A DNA stretch of 11,710 bases from contig JBHLQY010000070.1 of the NCBI GenBank assembly GCA_048883105.1, positions 1 to 11,710 of the forward strand. Reading direction: 5' to 3'. The DNA is from LW40-45 sp048883105. Lineage in GTDB: Archaea > Asgardarchaeota > Lokiarchaeia > Sigyniarchaeales > SOKP01. Positions within the stretch are counted from its first letter, which is position 1. Each line of letters begins with the position of its first letter. A model generated the notes under the pieces. The model was given only the letters and a program-made list of their open reading frames with translations, was not told the origin of the DNA and made no database searches. Shown in pieces: positions 1 to 6,360 of the stretch. The position numbers and the translations under genes are program-made.

Positions 1-929
1 AAATCAATTCCACAATCTAATAAGATTGTAATTTCACCTAATCCCAAAATTATACAGTTATGATTAGGTCTTAATACAAGAGGGTAAATTGAAACTCTAA
101 TTTTTTCTGATTTATCGTTCGCATTAAGACTGATATTTTTAAAATAGTTAATATCATATCTTCTCTCAATTTTATCAATAGCAAGTGAAATATCACTATC
201 TCCTACTGGTACACCTGTAATATAGAAATACCATCCATGCTGCTTAACTAACCTTTCAAGATTTTCATACATTTTATCTCCAATGAGAGATTTAATGACG
301 ATTACCTTCTCAGTAATATAATAATTGATTCTTTGGATGGTTGATTTCTCCTTTTCAGGGATTTTATCATCAGCAAAAAAATCATCCAGTACTTCTTTTA
401 TTGGTTTTTGAGGGATTTTTTTTGATTTAATGAGCTTGAAATATCTGAAATATTCTTTTGTTTTATATAATCCTCGCATATTTTCTTTTTGCTTAAGGAG
501 AATCTTGTTGTCCTTAAACTCGTATTCATCAATGCTAACTGTTTCTTCTGCCTTTTTAACTTTTTTTACTTTCTTTTTTGCGACACTACCATCTAAGGTC
601 TCAGAAACGAAGAAAAACCAACCATATTGTCTTATAAATTTGTCTCGATTCCAAATAAATTCTTTTCCATGGGTAGTTATGGCAATAACTATACGATCTT
701 CCTTAGAATAAATTATTTTAGAAATAGAGTTTTTAGTTTTTTTTGAGAGAGATGTATTTTTCGTAAATAAATGATTAATCACTTCTGCGATCTCTTTTTG
801 AGGAATTTTCTGCTTTTCAATCATTTCCATTTTCTGCTTATAAGACTTAATTTTATAAGAAGAATCCAACTCTTTTTTCTCTTCAATTGCAATTGTTTTT
901 TTATTAAAGGTAAATTCTTCAGTACTCAT
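1..929 (-). CDS. Partial protein: duplicated N-terminal module joined to a probable metallo-beta-lactamase-fold domain
   Basis: An unbroken frame runs from an ATG at 929-927 to the left edge of the window, giving 309 visible residues; the C-terminus is missing. The visible part contains two copies of one module. Copy 1 spans residues ~25-110 and copy 2 ~155-239. Each has a Tyr-Lys start, a Lys-Ile-Pro-Gln-Lys stretch (41-45 and 171-175), a helix ending in Phe (55, 185), and a closing Gly-Trp-aromatic strand (QYGWFFFVS at 101-109, QHGWYFYIT at 230-238). A Lys-rich linker (~117-127) separates them. Residues ~277-309 (IRVSIYPLVL, HNCIILG, then ITILLDCGID) resemble the opening strands of metallo-beta-lactamase/beta-CASP hydrolases, where a Leu-Leu-Asp-Cys-Gly-type strand precedes the metal-binding histidines. 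Those histidines would lie outside the window, so enzyme activity cannot be confirmed. I do not recognise the duplicated module. The frame, the aligned repeats and the codon pattern make this real coding sequence; function is tentative. Confidence 0.8.
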   Translation of the reverse strand, partial: MSTEEFTFNKKTIAIEEKKELDSSYKIKSYKQKMEMIEKQKIPQKEIAEVINHLFTKNTSLSKKTKNSISKIIYSKEDRIVIAITTHGKEFIWNRDKFIRQYGWFFFVSETLDGSVAKKKVKKVKKAEETVSIDEYEFKDNKILLKQKENMRGLYKTKEYFRYFKLIKSKKIPQKPIKEVLDDFFADDKIPEKEKSTIQRINYYITEKVIVIKSLIGDKMYENLERLVKQHGWYFYITGVPVGDSDISLAIDKIERRYDINYFKNISLNANDKSEKIRVSIYPLVLRPNHNCIILGLGEITILLDCGID

Positions 930-988
930 TATTTCAAACAAATCTCGCCAATAAATTAATTTTTACGATATTTATTAATTTTAGGAAC

Positions 989-1004
989 AAAAAATTAATT
1001 TTTT
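989..1004. repeat. 16-nt perfect AT palindrome between divergent genes
   Basis: Six A, TTAA, then six T form a perfect palindrome in the 172-nt gap shared by the divergent gene starts at 929 (-) and 1102 (+). It could be an operator, but such a sequence is not rare in DNA this AT-rich. Apart from the TATA-like box at 1061 I see nothing else in the gap. Confidence 0.3.
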
Positions 1005-1060
1005 AAAAAGAAAAAACGGATCCTAAAGAAAATCTTTAACTTATTTGCTTTCTAAAATAG

Positions 1061-1068
1061 TATAAATT
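1061..1068 (+). promoter_or_regulatory. Probable archaeal TATA box for the GNAT gene
   Basis: TATAAATT follows a purine-rich AAAATAG stretch (BRE-like) and lies 41 bases ahead of the GTG start at 1102. Normal archaeal spacing would put transcription start near 1090, giving a leader of about ten bases with no room for a typical Shine-Dalgarno site. None is visible. Confidence 0.45.
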
Positions 1069-1101
1069 CTGTAATTTTCATTAGATTATAAAATAATTTT
1101 C

Positions 1102-1644
1102 GTGATAGAGTTGCTCGAATATAAAGAGACTAAAATTAGACCCCTCTCTATGGATGATCTTGATAATATTATGACTTGGGTAAATGATCCAGAGGTTGTA
1201 CATCGTTATGCGTATTTTACTAAACCATTCACACGAGAGGAAGAGGCTACTTGGCTTGAGAATAAGATAAAAAGTAAGGTGGATTTATTCTACGCTATAG
1301 AAAATGAAACTGGATCTTATTTGGGTAATGTAGCTATTGAACAGATTCATTGGCCTTCAAAACATGGTTGTCTTTCAATAACTATAGGCAAAAAGAATGA
1401 AAGAAACAAAGGACATGGAAATCGTGCAGTGAATTTGCTTCTTGATCATGCTTTTAATGAACATAAACTTCATAAGATTTATCTTTATGTTGCCGTAGAT
1501 AATCATATTGGCATACATGTTTATAAAAAGTGTGGATTTATTGAAGAAGGAAATTTAAGGGACCATTATGTGATTGATGGAAATTTTGTTAATATGTATT
1601 TTATGAGTATTTTAGAAGAAGAATTTAGAGAAATGCATCAATGA
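1102..1644 (+). CDS. GNAT-family N-acetyltransferase (RimJ/RimL-like)
   Basis: This 180-residue protein has the shape of the RimJ/RimL-type branch of GNAT acetyltransferases, which move an acetyl group from acetyl-CoA to an amine on a protein, amino acid or amino sugar. The N-terminus (KIRPLSMDDLDNIMTWVNDP, residues 11-30) is the usual opening of this branch. The acetyl-CoA-binding loop is RNKGHG at 101-106, after the strand CLSITIGKK. The C-terminal NHIGIHVYKKCGFIEEG (134-150) is the conserved motif B region. The substrate cannot be read from sequence; amino-sugar acetyltransferases of the PseH kind share the same Trp-x-Asn-Asp-Pro-Glu-Val opening. The start is GTG at 1102. An ATG at 1150 would cut into the first strand, so GTG is preferred. 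The gene converges on the cysteine desulfurase, and the two coding ends overlap by 7 bases (1638-1644). Confidence 0.9.
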   Translation: MIELLEYKETKIRPLSMDDLDNIMTWVNDPEVVHRYAYFTKPFTREEEATWLENKIKSKVDLFYAIENETGSYLGNVAIEQIHWPSKHGCLSITIGKKNERNKGHGNRAVNLLLDHAFNEHKLHKIYLYVAVDNHIGIHVYKKCGFIEEGNLRDHYVIDGNFVNMYFMSILEEEFREMHQ

Positions 1645-2873
1645 TGATGTTTTGTTTCAGAAGATTCATCAAACATATATTTGACGCCTTTTTTAAGAGG
1701 GGACATCTTCCTTAATCGTTCAATGATTGGGGGTAATTTTTCCAGAAAATAATCAATATCCTCTTCAGTTGTAAATCGACCAAATGAAATCCTTAATGAA
1801 CCATGGGCTTCTTCTGGTCTTAAACCAATAGCCAATAGCACATGAGACGCCTCCAATGAATTTGATGAACAAGCCGAACCCGTGCTGGCTGCAATACTTT
1901 CCATATCTAAACTAAGCAAAATTGATTCACCTTCTATAAACTTAAATCCCAAATTAACATTATTTGGAAGCCGCTGAGTTGGATGACCATTCAAATAGCT
2001 ATCTTCAATATTCTCAGTGACGGTTTTGATGATTTTATCTCGGAGTTTTGATTGCCGCTCCATTTCTTTTGCCATATCTTCTTTACAAAGTTCAATAGCC
2101 TTCGCAAATCCAGCTATCAATGGGACTGCTTCCGTGCTAGGCCTCATTTTTCTTTCATGACCCCCTCCGTGCATAAGTGGTTCAATATATTTCCCCCAAC
2201 CTTCCCTTTTTCCCTTATTACGGATGTAAAGCATACCAATCCCTTTAGGACCGTAAAGTTTATGGGCACTAGAGGATAACATATCTATATTCATTTCTTT
2301 CACATTTATCGGAATTTTTCCAATCGCCTGGACAGCATCCGTGTGAAAAATTACATCATGTTTTTTTGCGATTTCTCCAATTTCTTTTATTGGTTCTATA
2401 GTACCAATTTCATTATTGGCAAACATAATGGTTATTAATATGGTTTTATCAGTAATGGTATTTTCCAATCCATTCAAATCAATAATTCCATATTTATCAA
2501 CTGGTAAAAAAGTGACTTTATAACCAATTTTTTCTAATTCTTTACAAGGATTTTCAACGGCATGATGCTCTATAGATGATGTGATAATATGATTGCCACG
2601 ATCTTTACATCTGAAAGCAACACCTTTAATCGCAAGATTATCTGCTTCAGTTCCCGAAGATGTGAAATATATATCATCCTTATCAGCATTAATTAAAGAT
2701 GCAATTTTTTCTCTAGATTGTTCCATTATTTGATGTGCTTTTTGACCCATTGAATGTAGACTTGAAGCATTCCCATATGTCTCACTAAAATGTTTTTGGA
2801 TTTCTTCAATAACTCTAGGATCCATTGGAGTTGTAGCATTATAATCTAGATAAACATATTTTGAACTACTCAT
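1638..2873 (-). CDS. Cysteine desulfurase (NifS/IscS family)
   Basis: This PLP enzyme turns L-cysteine into alanine and an enzyme-bound persulfide, the sulfur source for Fe-S clusters, thiolated tRNA and other sulfur cofactors; it is cytosolic. The full-length 411-residue protein carries every expected motif: the PLP-phosphate loop SSGTEADN (72-79), His104 in the IEHHAVENP stretch, Asp179 and Gln182 in HTDAVQAIG, the PLP-binding Lys205 in SSAHKLYGPKG, and the persulfide-forming Cys335 in TGSACSS. The C-terminal RISFGRFTTEED and the MSPLKKG segment resemble NifS-type enzymes. The start ATG is at 2873; translation opens directly into the conserved YLDYNATTPMDP. The extreme C-terminus is His-His-His, encoded within the overlap with the convergent acetyltransferase gene. 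No scaffold (IscU/NifU) gene is adjacent; SufBC or another acceptor elsewhere is assumed. Whether it is nifS or iscS cannot be settled, so no symbol is given. Confidence 0.97.
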   Translation of the reverse strand: MSSSKYVYLDYNATTPMDPRVIEEIQKHFSETYGNASSLHSMGQKAHQIMEQSREKIASLINADKDDIYFTSSGTEADNLAIKGVAFRCKDRGNHIITSSIEHHAVENPCKELEKIGYKVTFLPVDKYGIIDLNGLENTITDKTILITIMFANNEIGTIEPIKEIGEIAKKHDVIFHTDAVQAIGKIPINVKEMNIDMLSSSAHKLYGPKGIGMLYIRNKGKREGWGKYIEPLMHGGGHERKMRPSTEAVPLIAGFAKAIELCKEDMAKEMERQSKLRDKIIKTVTENIEDSYLNGHPTQRLPNNVNLGFKFIEGESILLSLDMESIAASTGSACSSNSLEASHVLLAIGLRPEEAHGSLRISFGRFTTEEDIDYFLEKLPPIIERLRKMSPLKKGVKYMFDESSETKHHH

Positions 2874-2961
2874 TCTATTACTATATAACTCCTAATCTTT
2901 TATTTGTTTTTCTTTAAATTTGTAAAATTTTAATTTACTTTTTTACATAATTAAAATTATA

Positions 2962-2969
2962 TTATATAA
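2962..2969 (+). promoter_or_regulatory. Probable TATA box for the AfpA-like gene
   Basis: TTATATAA is centred about 27 bases ahead of the ATG at 2993, the spacing expected between an archaeal TATA box and its transcription start. The mRNA is therefore probably leaderless; no Shine-Dalgarno site is present. Confidence 0.5.
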
Positions 2970-2992
2970 TTAAGTGAAAATATAGCTTTATT

Positions 2993-3550
2993 ATGACATT
3001 TAAGATTGTTTGGGGTATTACAGGCTCTGGATATCTATTAAAAGAATCAATAGATTTGATGAAAGAATTGCAAAAAAATTTTGATATCGAAATTACCGTA
3101 ATTTTATCAAAAGAAGGAGCTGTAGTTCTAAAGTGGTACAAACAATGGGATTATTTGAATGAAGTTATAAGAAGTATTAGGGTCGAAGTCACTCCAAATA
3201 ATCCATTTATAGCAGGACCTCTTCAGCTTGGAAAGTATGATTTATTTTTAGTGAGTCCTGTTTCCGCAAATACAGTGGCAAAAATTGTAGTTGGGATTGC
3301 TGACACTTTAATAACAAATTGTGTAGCTCAAACAATCAAAGGAGGGATCCTTGTTTATTTATTACCTTCAGATCAACACTTAGAACCTATTGTTACGGCC
3401 AGACCAGATGGTTCATCCTTAATTTTAAAAATAAGAGATATCGAACTTGAAAATATAAAAAAATTGAAAAAGATGGAAGGAATCGTAGTACTATCCGATT
3501 TTGAGGAGGTTAAAAAAACTCTTTTAGAAAAAATAAAAGAGAATATTTAA
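2993..3550 (+). CDS. AfpA-like archaeal flavoprotein (HFCD/flavoprotein fold)
   Basis: The 185-residue product matches the archaeoflavoprotein AfpA group, FMN-binding proteins of the same fold as the pantothenate-pathway decarboxylases and dihydromethanopterin reductase DmrB. Diagnostic stretches are WGITGSG (7-13, the flavin-phosphate loop after strand 1), SPVSANTVAKI (88-98), GIADTLITNCVAQ (101-113) and a Leu-Leu-Pro-Ser-Asp segment (123-127). As I recall the characterised AfpA family, these proteins take electrons from ferredoxin-type carriers rather than from NAD(P)H. That makes the polyferredoxin encoded nearby on the other strand a sensible, unproven partner. The DmrB-like alternative would imply a pterin substrate. 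The start ATG is fixed by the hydrophobic first strand and the leaderless promoter spacing. A small membrane protein follows 41 bases downstream on the same strand with no T-run terminator between them, so co-transcription is possible. Confidence 0.8.
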   Translation: MTFKIVWGITGSGYLLKESIDLMKELQKNFDIEITVILSKEGAVVLKWYKQWDYLNEVIRSIRVEVTPNNPFIAGPLQLGKYDLFLVSPVSANTVAKIVVGIADTLITNCVAQTIKGGILVYLLPSDQHLEPIVTARPDGSSLILKIRDIELENIKKLKKMEGIVVLSDFEEVKKTLLEKIKENI

Positions 3551-3591
3551 AGATTTGAAGAAAATTCGTAACAAATAATAAAGATCTAATA

Positions 3592-4008
3592 ATGCTTTTT
3601 CAAAGCCCTAACATAATAGTAGCAAATATAATTACTGCTATCTTAACATCAATAATATTATTTTTATTTAGTATTTTTATAACAAGATGGAGATTAATAG
3701 CGAAAGATTGGGACAATATTAATAAATCGGTTAAAATATTGAATTTATTTTGGTTCTTTGTTAACATTATACTTCTCATTAGCTTCAGTTTTTTCGTCTA
3801 TGGTTTTTTTTGGGCATTGATAATATCAACTTTAATTAATCTTCTTATCGGCACCTATATAGCTTCAAAGCTCTATAGTAAAGAATATAAAGCGAGTATA
3901 AAACTGATCTTCGGAATCATTTTATATTTATTTATAATTGGATTAATAGTTTATTTTATCATTACGATAATCTTTACTTTAATCTTTGTAGGTTTAGCAA
4001 TAAGTTAA
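3592..4008 (+). CDS. Small hydrophobic membrane protein of unknown function
   Basis: This 138-residue protein is almost entirely apolar. Probable membrane segments lie at residues ~8-31, ~48-70, ~72-92 and ~104-136; the last is long enough to be one extended or two short helices. A positively charged stretch (RWRLIAKDWDNINKSVK, 32-48) follows the first helix and another (SKLYSKEYKASIK, 92-104) precedes the last. The positive-inside rule would put both loops in the cytoplasm. I recognise no family motif. Its position just behind the AfpA-like gene may mean co-expression, but no functional tie can be read. It converges on the polyferredoxin gene, with 12 bases between the stops. Confidence 0.65.
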   Translation: MLFQSPNIIVANIITAILTSIILFLFSIFITRWRLIAKDWDNINKSVKILNLFWFFVNIILLISFSFFVYGFFWALIISTLINLLIGTYIASKLYSKEYKASIKLIFGIILYLFIIGLIVYFIITIIFTLIFVGLAIS

Positions 4009-4020
4009 ATTAATTAGTTA

Positions 4021-4458
4021 TTAGATTTCAAATTTTACAGGTTTTATTGCTTTTTCTGGGCATGATTGTTCACATTTAAGGCACCCTTGACATTTGGAGG
4101 TTTCTTTAAAATTAAATTTAATAATTTCTACTTCTCCACTATTTCTTCTAAATTCATCCACATAGAATAATCCTTTGGGACAAAAATTTCCATTATCATC
4201 AACGCATTTCAAACACATATTACATTTTTCATGCTCAATCTTAATAGTAAGAACTTGTTTAGGAAATACTGAGGTTACTTCAATTGCGTTTCTCGGGCAT
4301 ACAAGAACGCACCCTAAACAGGATTTACACTTAGCGTAGTCTACAAGCCTAATCCCGTGTTCAAAATAAATTGCTTTATTTTCACAAGCTTTAACACACC
4401 GTTCGCAGTGAATGCATTGGTTTTGATCAATTTGGATTGGTATAAACCGTTCTTTAAT
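4021..4458 (-). CDS. Polyferredoxin with four Cys-rich [4Fe-4S] motifs; start codon unresolved
   Basis: Read from an ATT at 4458-4456, this frame encodes 145 residues with sixteen cysteines in four sets: 15/18/21/25, 44/47/50/54, 79/82/85/93 and 123/126/129/133. Sets 1, 2 and 4 are standard CxxCxxCxxxC ferredoxin motifs, two of them followed by Pro. Set 3 has a wider gap before its fourth cysteine (CxxCxxCx7C). The protein should be a soluble electron carrier holding up to four [4Fe-4S] clusters. The open frame begins just after a TAA at 4479-4477 and has no ATG, GTG or TTG before the first cysteine. The first in-frame ATG (4218) would discard two and a half motifs. Either the ATT at 4458 is the start (AGAGG sits at 4472-4468, nine bases ahead), or translation begins at the ATG at 4486 in another frame and shifts by +1, or a base is wrong here. 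Coding is certain, the N-terminus is not. Confidence 0.85.
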   Translation of the reverse strand: MKERFIPIQIDQNQCIHCERCVKACENKAIYFEHGIRLVDYAKCKSCLGCVLVCPRNAIEVTSVFPKQVLTIKIEHEKCNMCLKCVDDNGNFCPKGLFYVDEFRRNSGEVEIIKFNFKETSKCQGCLKCEQSCPEKAIKPVKFEI

Positions 4459-4570
4459 TTGAAATAACCTCTTTTCTTAAATCCATATCTAAGAAATTTG
4501 AATCTATTGTTATTCTAATTAAAATATTTAAAAATATTAAAATTCCTTCTTATAAATTATTTAAAAAGTT

Positions 4571-4636
4571 ATGAGTGAAGCTTATAATGAATTAAAGTAT
4601 CACCTATTTCCATTGTATAAGATTGATCAAAAATAA
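4571..4636 (+). CDS. Possible 21-residue small ORF
   Basis: ATG AGT GAA GCT opens a 21-codon frame (MSEAYNELKYHLFPLYKIDQ then Lys) in the 250-base gap between the polyferredoxin and the PAC2 gene. A TATAAATT lies at 4551-4558 and a strong T-tract at 4651-4663 follows the stop, so a short transcript is conceivable. The box is close to the ATG for a normal start site. The composition is balanced rather than the Lys/Asn/Ile/Phe mix of random AT-rich DNA, but at this length chance is a real alternative. Confidence 0.2.
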   Translation: MSEAYNELKYHLFPLYKIDQK

Positions 4637-4650
4637 TTTGGAAAGGAAGG

Positions 4651-4671
4651 TTTTTATTTTTTTAAAAAAAA
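4651..4671. terminator. Bidirectional T-tract / A-tract terminator
   Basis: TTTTTATTTTTTT on the plus strand runs directly into eight A. Each strand therefore presents a long U-run, the usual archaeal intrinsic stop signal, and the T7/A8 join can also pair. It would end the PAC2 transcript (stop at 4709, minus strand) and any plus-strand transcript covering 4571-4636. Confidence 0.5.
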
Positions 4672-4708
4672 TAGCTAAAAATTTTAAATCTTATAATAAA
4701 AATTTAGA

Positions 4709-5515
4709 TTATTGAAAATATTGGGTATATCCCTCTTTCCCTGTTTCTGGAAGTTGTTGTTGTCTCTGATATTGTTGCGCTTTCTGTGCTAATTCTAACA
4801 TTTTGGCTTTAATTTCTTTTCCTTCCTCTATAAGCTTAGATGTATCAAGTTTTAAATTATAAATATCGTTTAAAACTTCAATTATCGCAGCTGCACCTTC
4901 CGGTGTTGGAATCTCTAACACAGGTGTAAAGAGAGCATAAGATTTTAATCTATTTGTTAAAGCTTCATTTAAAACAGTTGCTTCTGGGCCGACGATAATC
5001 CCTTTTTCAACTTTCGCAATACCATGCTTTTCAAGTAGATCTATCATCTCAGCTTCGGCTGCATAATAAACGGGATAATCGTCTATTATCCCCCGCTGTG
5101 GTATTCCTTGAAAAATGACAATTTCTTTTGCATGAACGTCTTCTGATAATGCCCAATTACATATAGTCTTTGCCAAGTCATTATACGCAGATGGAGTTTG
5201 GAAAGGCACTTCACAAACACCAACAATTATGTTATGTGTAGGAGTATAAAGTAATCGAAATGGATGTTTTAAAACACCTTCATAAAACACTGATATTGGT
5301 GGTAAATAATCCGAAACAAGAAATCCTATTTCTTTGATGTCTGGGACTTGTTCGATGAGTTGATTTGCAACAATAGGGCCTATTAAACCAATCCCCGCAA
5401 ATCCTAATATTAAAGTTGAACCTTCTTTAATCTGAACAGAAAAATCTTCAATAACAATTTTACTTTTCTTACCTGCGTCGCAAATATACTCTTTTTTTAC
5501 CAATTTATAAATCAC
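4709..5515 (-). CDS. PAC2-family protein (proteasome-assembly-chaperone-like)
   Basis: The 268-residue protein has the PAC2 fold signature. STLILGFAGIGLIGPIVANQ (33-52) is the Gly-rich first loop, followed by DYLPP (69-73), VPFQTPSAYNDLA (103-115), IVIFQGIP (132-139), VGPEAT (175-180) and the conserved TPEGAAAIIEVLN (204-216). Archaeal PAC2 proteins of the PbaA/PbaB kind bind proteasome particles or other ring-shaped or multi-subunit partners. A Gln-rich, charged helix (~225-256) leads to the extreme C-terminus Tyr-Phe-Gln, close to the HbYX tail (hydrophobic-Tyr-any) with which such proteins dock on the 20S core, but with Phe in the Tyr place. The start is GTG at 5515. No proteasome gene lies in this window, so the role is inferred from family only. 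Confidence 0.85.
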   Translation of the reverse strand: MIYKLVKKEYICDAGKKSKIVIEDFSVQIKEGSTLILGFAGIGLIGPIVANQLIEQVPDIKEIGFLVSDYLPPISVFYEGVLKHPFRLLYTPTHNIIVGVCEVPFQTPSAYNDLAKTICNWALSEDVHAKEIVIFQGIPQRGIIDDYPVYYAAEAEMIDLLEKHGIAKVEKGIIVGPEATVLNEALTNRLKSYALFTPVLEIPTPEGAAAIIEVLNDIYNLKLDTSKLIEEGKEIKAKMLELAQKAQQYQRQQQLPETGKEGYTQYFQ

Positions 5516-5573
5516 TTTTTTCTATTCGAATTTTAACATTAAATTAATTGATTTACTATATTTTTATCTTATA

Positions 5574-5599
5574 TTAAATATTAAAATTAAATATTAAAA
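5574..5599. repeat. Two tandem copies of a 13-nt AT motif
   Basis: TTAAATATTAAAA occurs twice back to back in the divergent spacer between the PAC2 and peroxiredoxin-like starts. It may be a regulator or TBP-rich promoter element. Slippage in AT-rich DNA is the simpler view. A TTTAAAAATA at 5660-5669 could be the TATA box for the plus-strand gene (ATG 5707). Confidence 0.4.
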
Positions 5600-5706
5600 T
5601 CTTTTAATGAATTTATATGAAATATTTATTTTCTTTGGGAAAAAAAGATATCTATTGAATTTAAAAATAATTTTTAGAAGGAATTAAATTTTTAAAGTGA
5701 AAAAAT

Positions 5707-6225
5707 ATGGGAGCAGATGAAATAAAAGTTGGAGATAAAGCGCCTTTATTCAAATTGGACTCATATAATGCAGGAGTTATTGATTTAGCAGATGAAATAG
5801 GTAAAAAAAAAATCGTCATAATTTTTTCAAGATATTTTGGATGTCCTATTTGCCATTTAGACCTAAATGTCTTATTAGCTAGATTATTCGAGATTATACA
5901 TAAAGGAGCTAAATTATTATATATAACACAATCCGGAGAAAAAGTAGCAAAAGAATTCATTGAAAAGAAAAACATTAATTTTCCAGTAATTCCTAGCTCT
6001 AAAGATGAATTATACAAAGATTATGGATTGGGTATGATGACATCTGAAGCAATAAAGCAGGTAAGGAGTAAACTGAAAGAAACCTTAAAAGCCGGAATAG
6101 AACATGGTGAATACGAAGGGTGGGAGCAACAAGGTCCCGGACAATTTGTTGTTGATACGGAGGGGACATTAATCCATGCAAAACAGGGCTGGCTCGACAT
6201 CGAAGCCATACTTGAAGTTTTATAG
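5707..6225 (+). CDS. Peroxiredoxin-like thioredoxin-fold protein with a CPIC motif
   Basis: This 172-residue protein begins with a typical AhpC/TSA opening (VGDKAPLFKLDSYNAGVIDL, 8-27). It then carries FSRYFGCPICHLDLNVL at 40-56, with Cys46 and Cys49 in a CxxC. That placement, and the Arg-Tyr-Phe-Gly-Cys-Pro context, match the peroxiredoxin-like-2 (AhpC/TSA_2) group rather than the classic peroxidatic Thr-x-x-Cys enzymes. It should be a cytosolic thiol oxidoreductase or peroxidase; no signal peptide is seen. QGPGQFVVDTEGTLIHAKQG (146-165) is the late strand pair typical of the fold. A thioredoxin system is implied by the thioredoxin reductase at the right edge, but pairing is inference. The ATG at 5707 has a weak AAGTGA nine bases upstream. 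A T-rich stretch follows the stop. Confidence 0.88.
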   Translation: MGADEIKVGDKAPLFKLDSYNAGVIDLADEIGKKKIVIIFSRYFGCPICHLDLNVLLARLFEIIHKGAKLLYITQSGEKVAKEFIEKKNINFPVIPSSKDELYKDYGLGMMTSEAIKQVRSKLKETLKAGIEHGEYEGWEQQGPGQFVVDTEGTLIHAKQGWLDIEAILEVL

Positions 6226-6234
6226 AATTTATTA

Positions 6235-6253
6235 TTTGTTTTTATTTTTTTTC
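6235..6253 (+). terminator. Poly-T terminator after the peroxiredoxin-like gene
   Basis: About ten bases past the stop codon the plus strand carries a run of nearly unbroken T ending in eight T in a row, without a stem, as expected for archaeal termination. Confidence 0.5.
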
Positions 6254-6309
6254 AGAAATTTATAAAATAAAATAATAACTCCAAATAATTTTATTAATTA
6301 ACAGCAATC

Positions 6310-6331
6310 CACTTAAAAAGATTTTTAAGTG
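6310..6331. promoter_or_regulatory. 22-bp palindrome, candidate operator for the first Lrp-type gene
   Basis: CACTTAAAAA (6310-6319) and its exact inverse TTTTTAAGTG (6322-6331) flank a two-base GA centre: ten of ten half-site pairs match. It ends 29 bases before the ATG at 6361, across the region where the TATA box should sit, so binding there would block or shape transcription. Lrp/AsnC proteins bind such dyads as dimers and often control their own genes. Autoregulation by the downstream product is therefore a natural reading but is inference. Confidence 0.6.
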
Positions 6332-6360
6332 TAAAAACTAAATTTTTATTATTCAGAGTT

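Noticed and set aside
430..959. Two plus-strand open frames (430-711 and 771-959)
   Set aside because: They are antisense to the well-formed minus-strand frame 929-1. Their products are Phe/Leu/Ser-rich, as expected from the opposite strand of Lys/Glu/Asn-rich coding DNA.
2052..2279. Plus-strand frame inside the cysteine desulfurase gene
   Set aside because: It lies wholly antisense to a certain gene and has no recognisable motif.
4021..4218. A 65-residue ferredoxin starting at the ATG at 4218
   Set aside because: Two complete cluster motifs and the first cysteine of the third continue upstream in the same frame, so this is only the C-terminal half of a longer polyferredoxin.
5574..5599. 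Start of a CRISPR-like array
   Set aside because: Only two directly adjacent 13-nt units with no spacers; no other regular repeats occur in the window.
5661..6209. Several minus-strand frames opposite the peroxiredoxin-like gene
   Set aside because: They are shadow frames with no motif; the plus-strand gene has clear family signatures.
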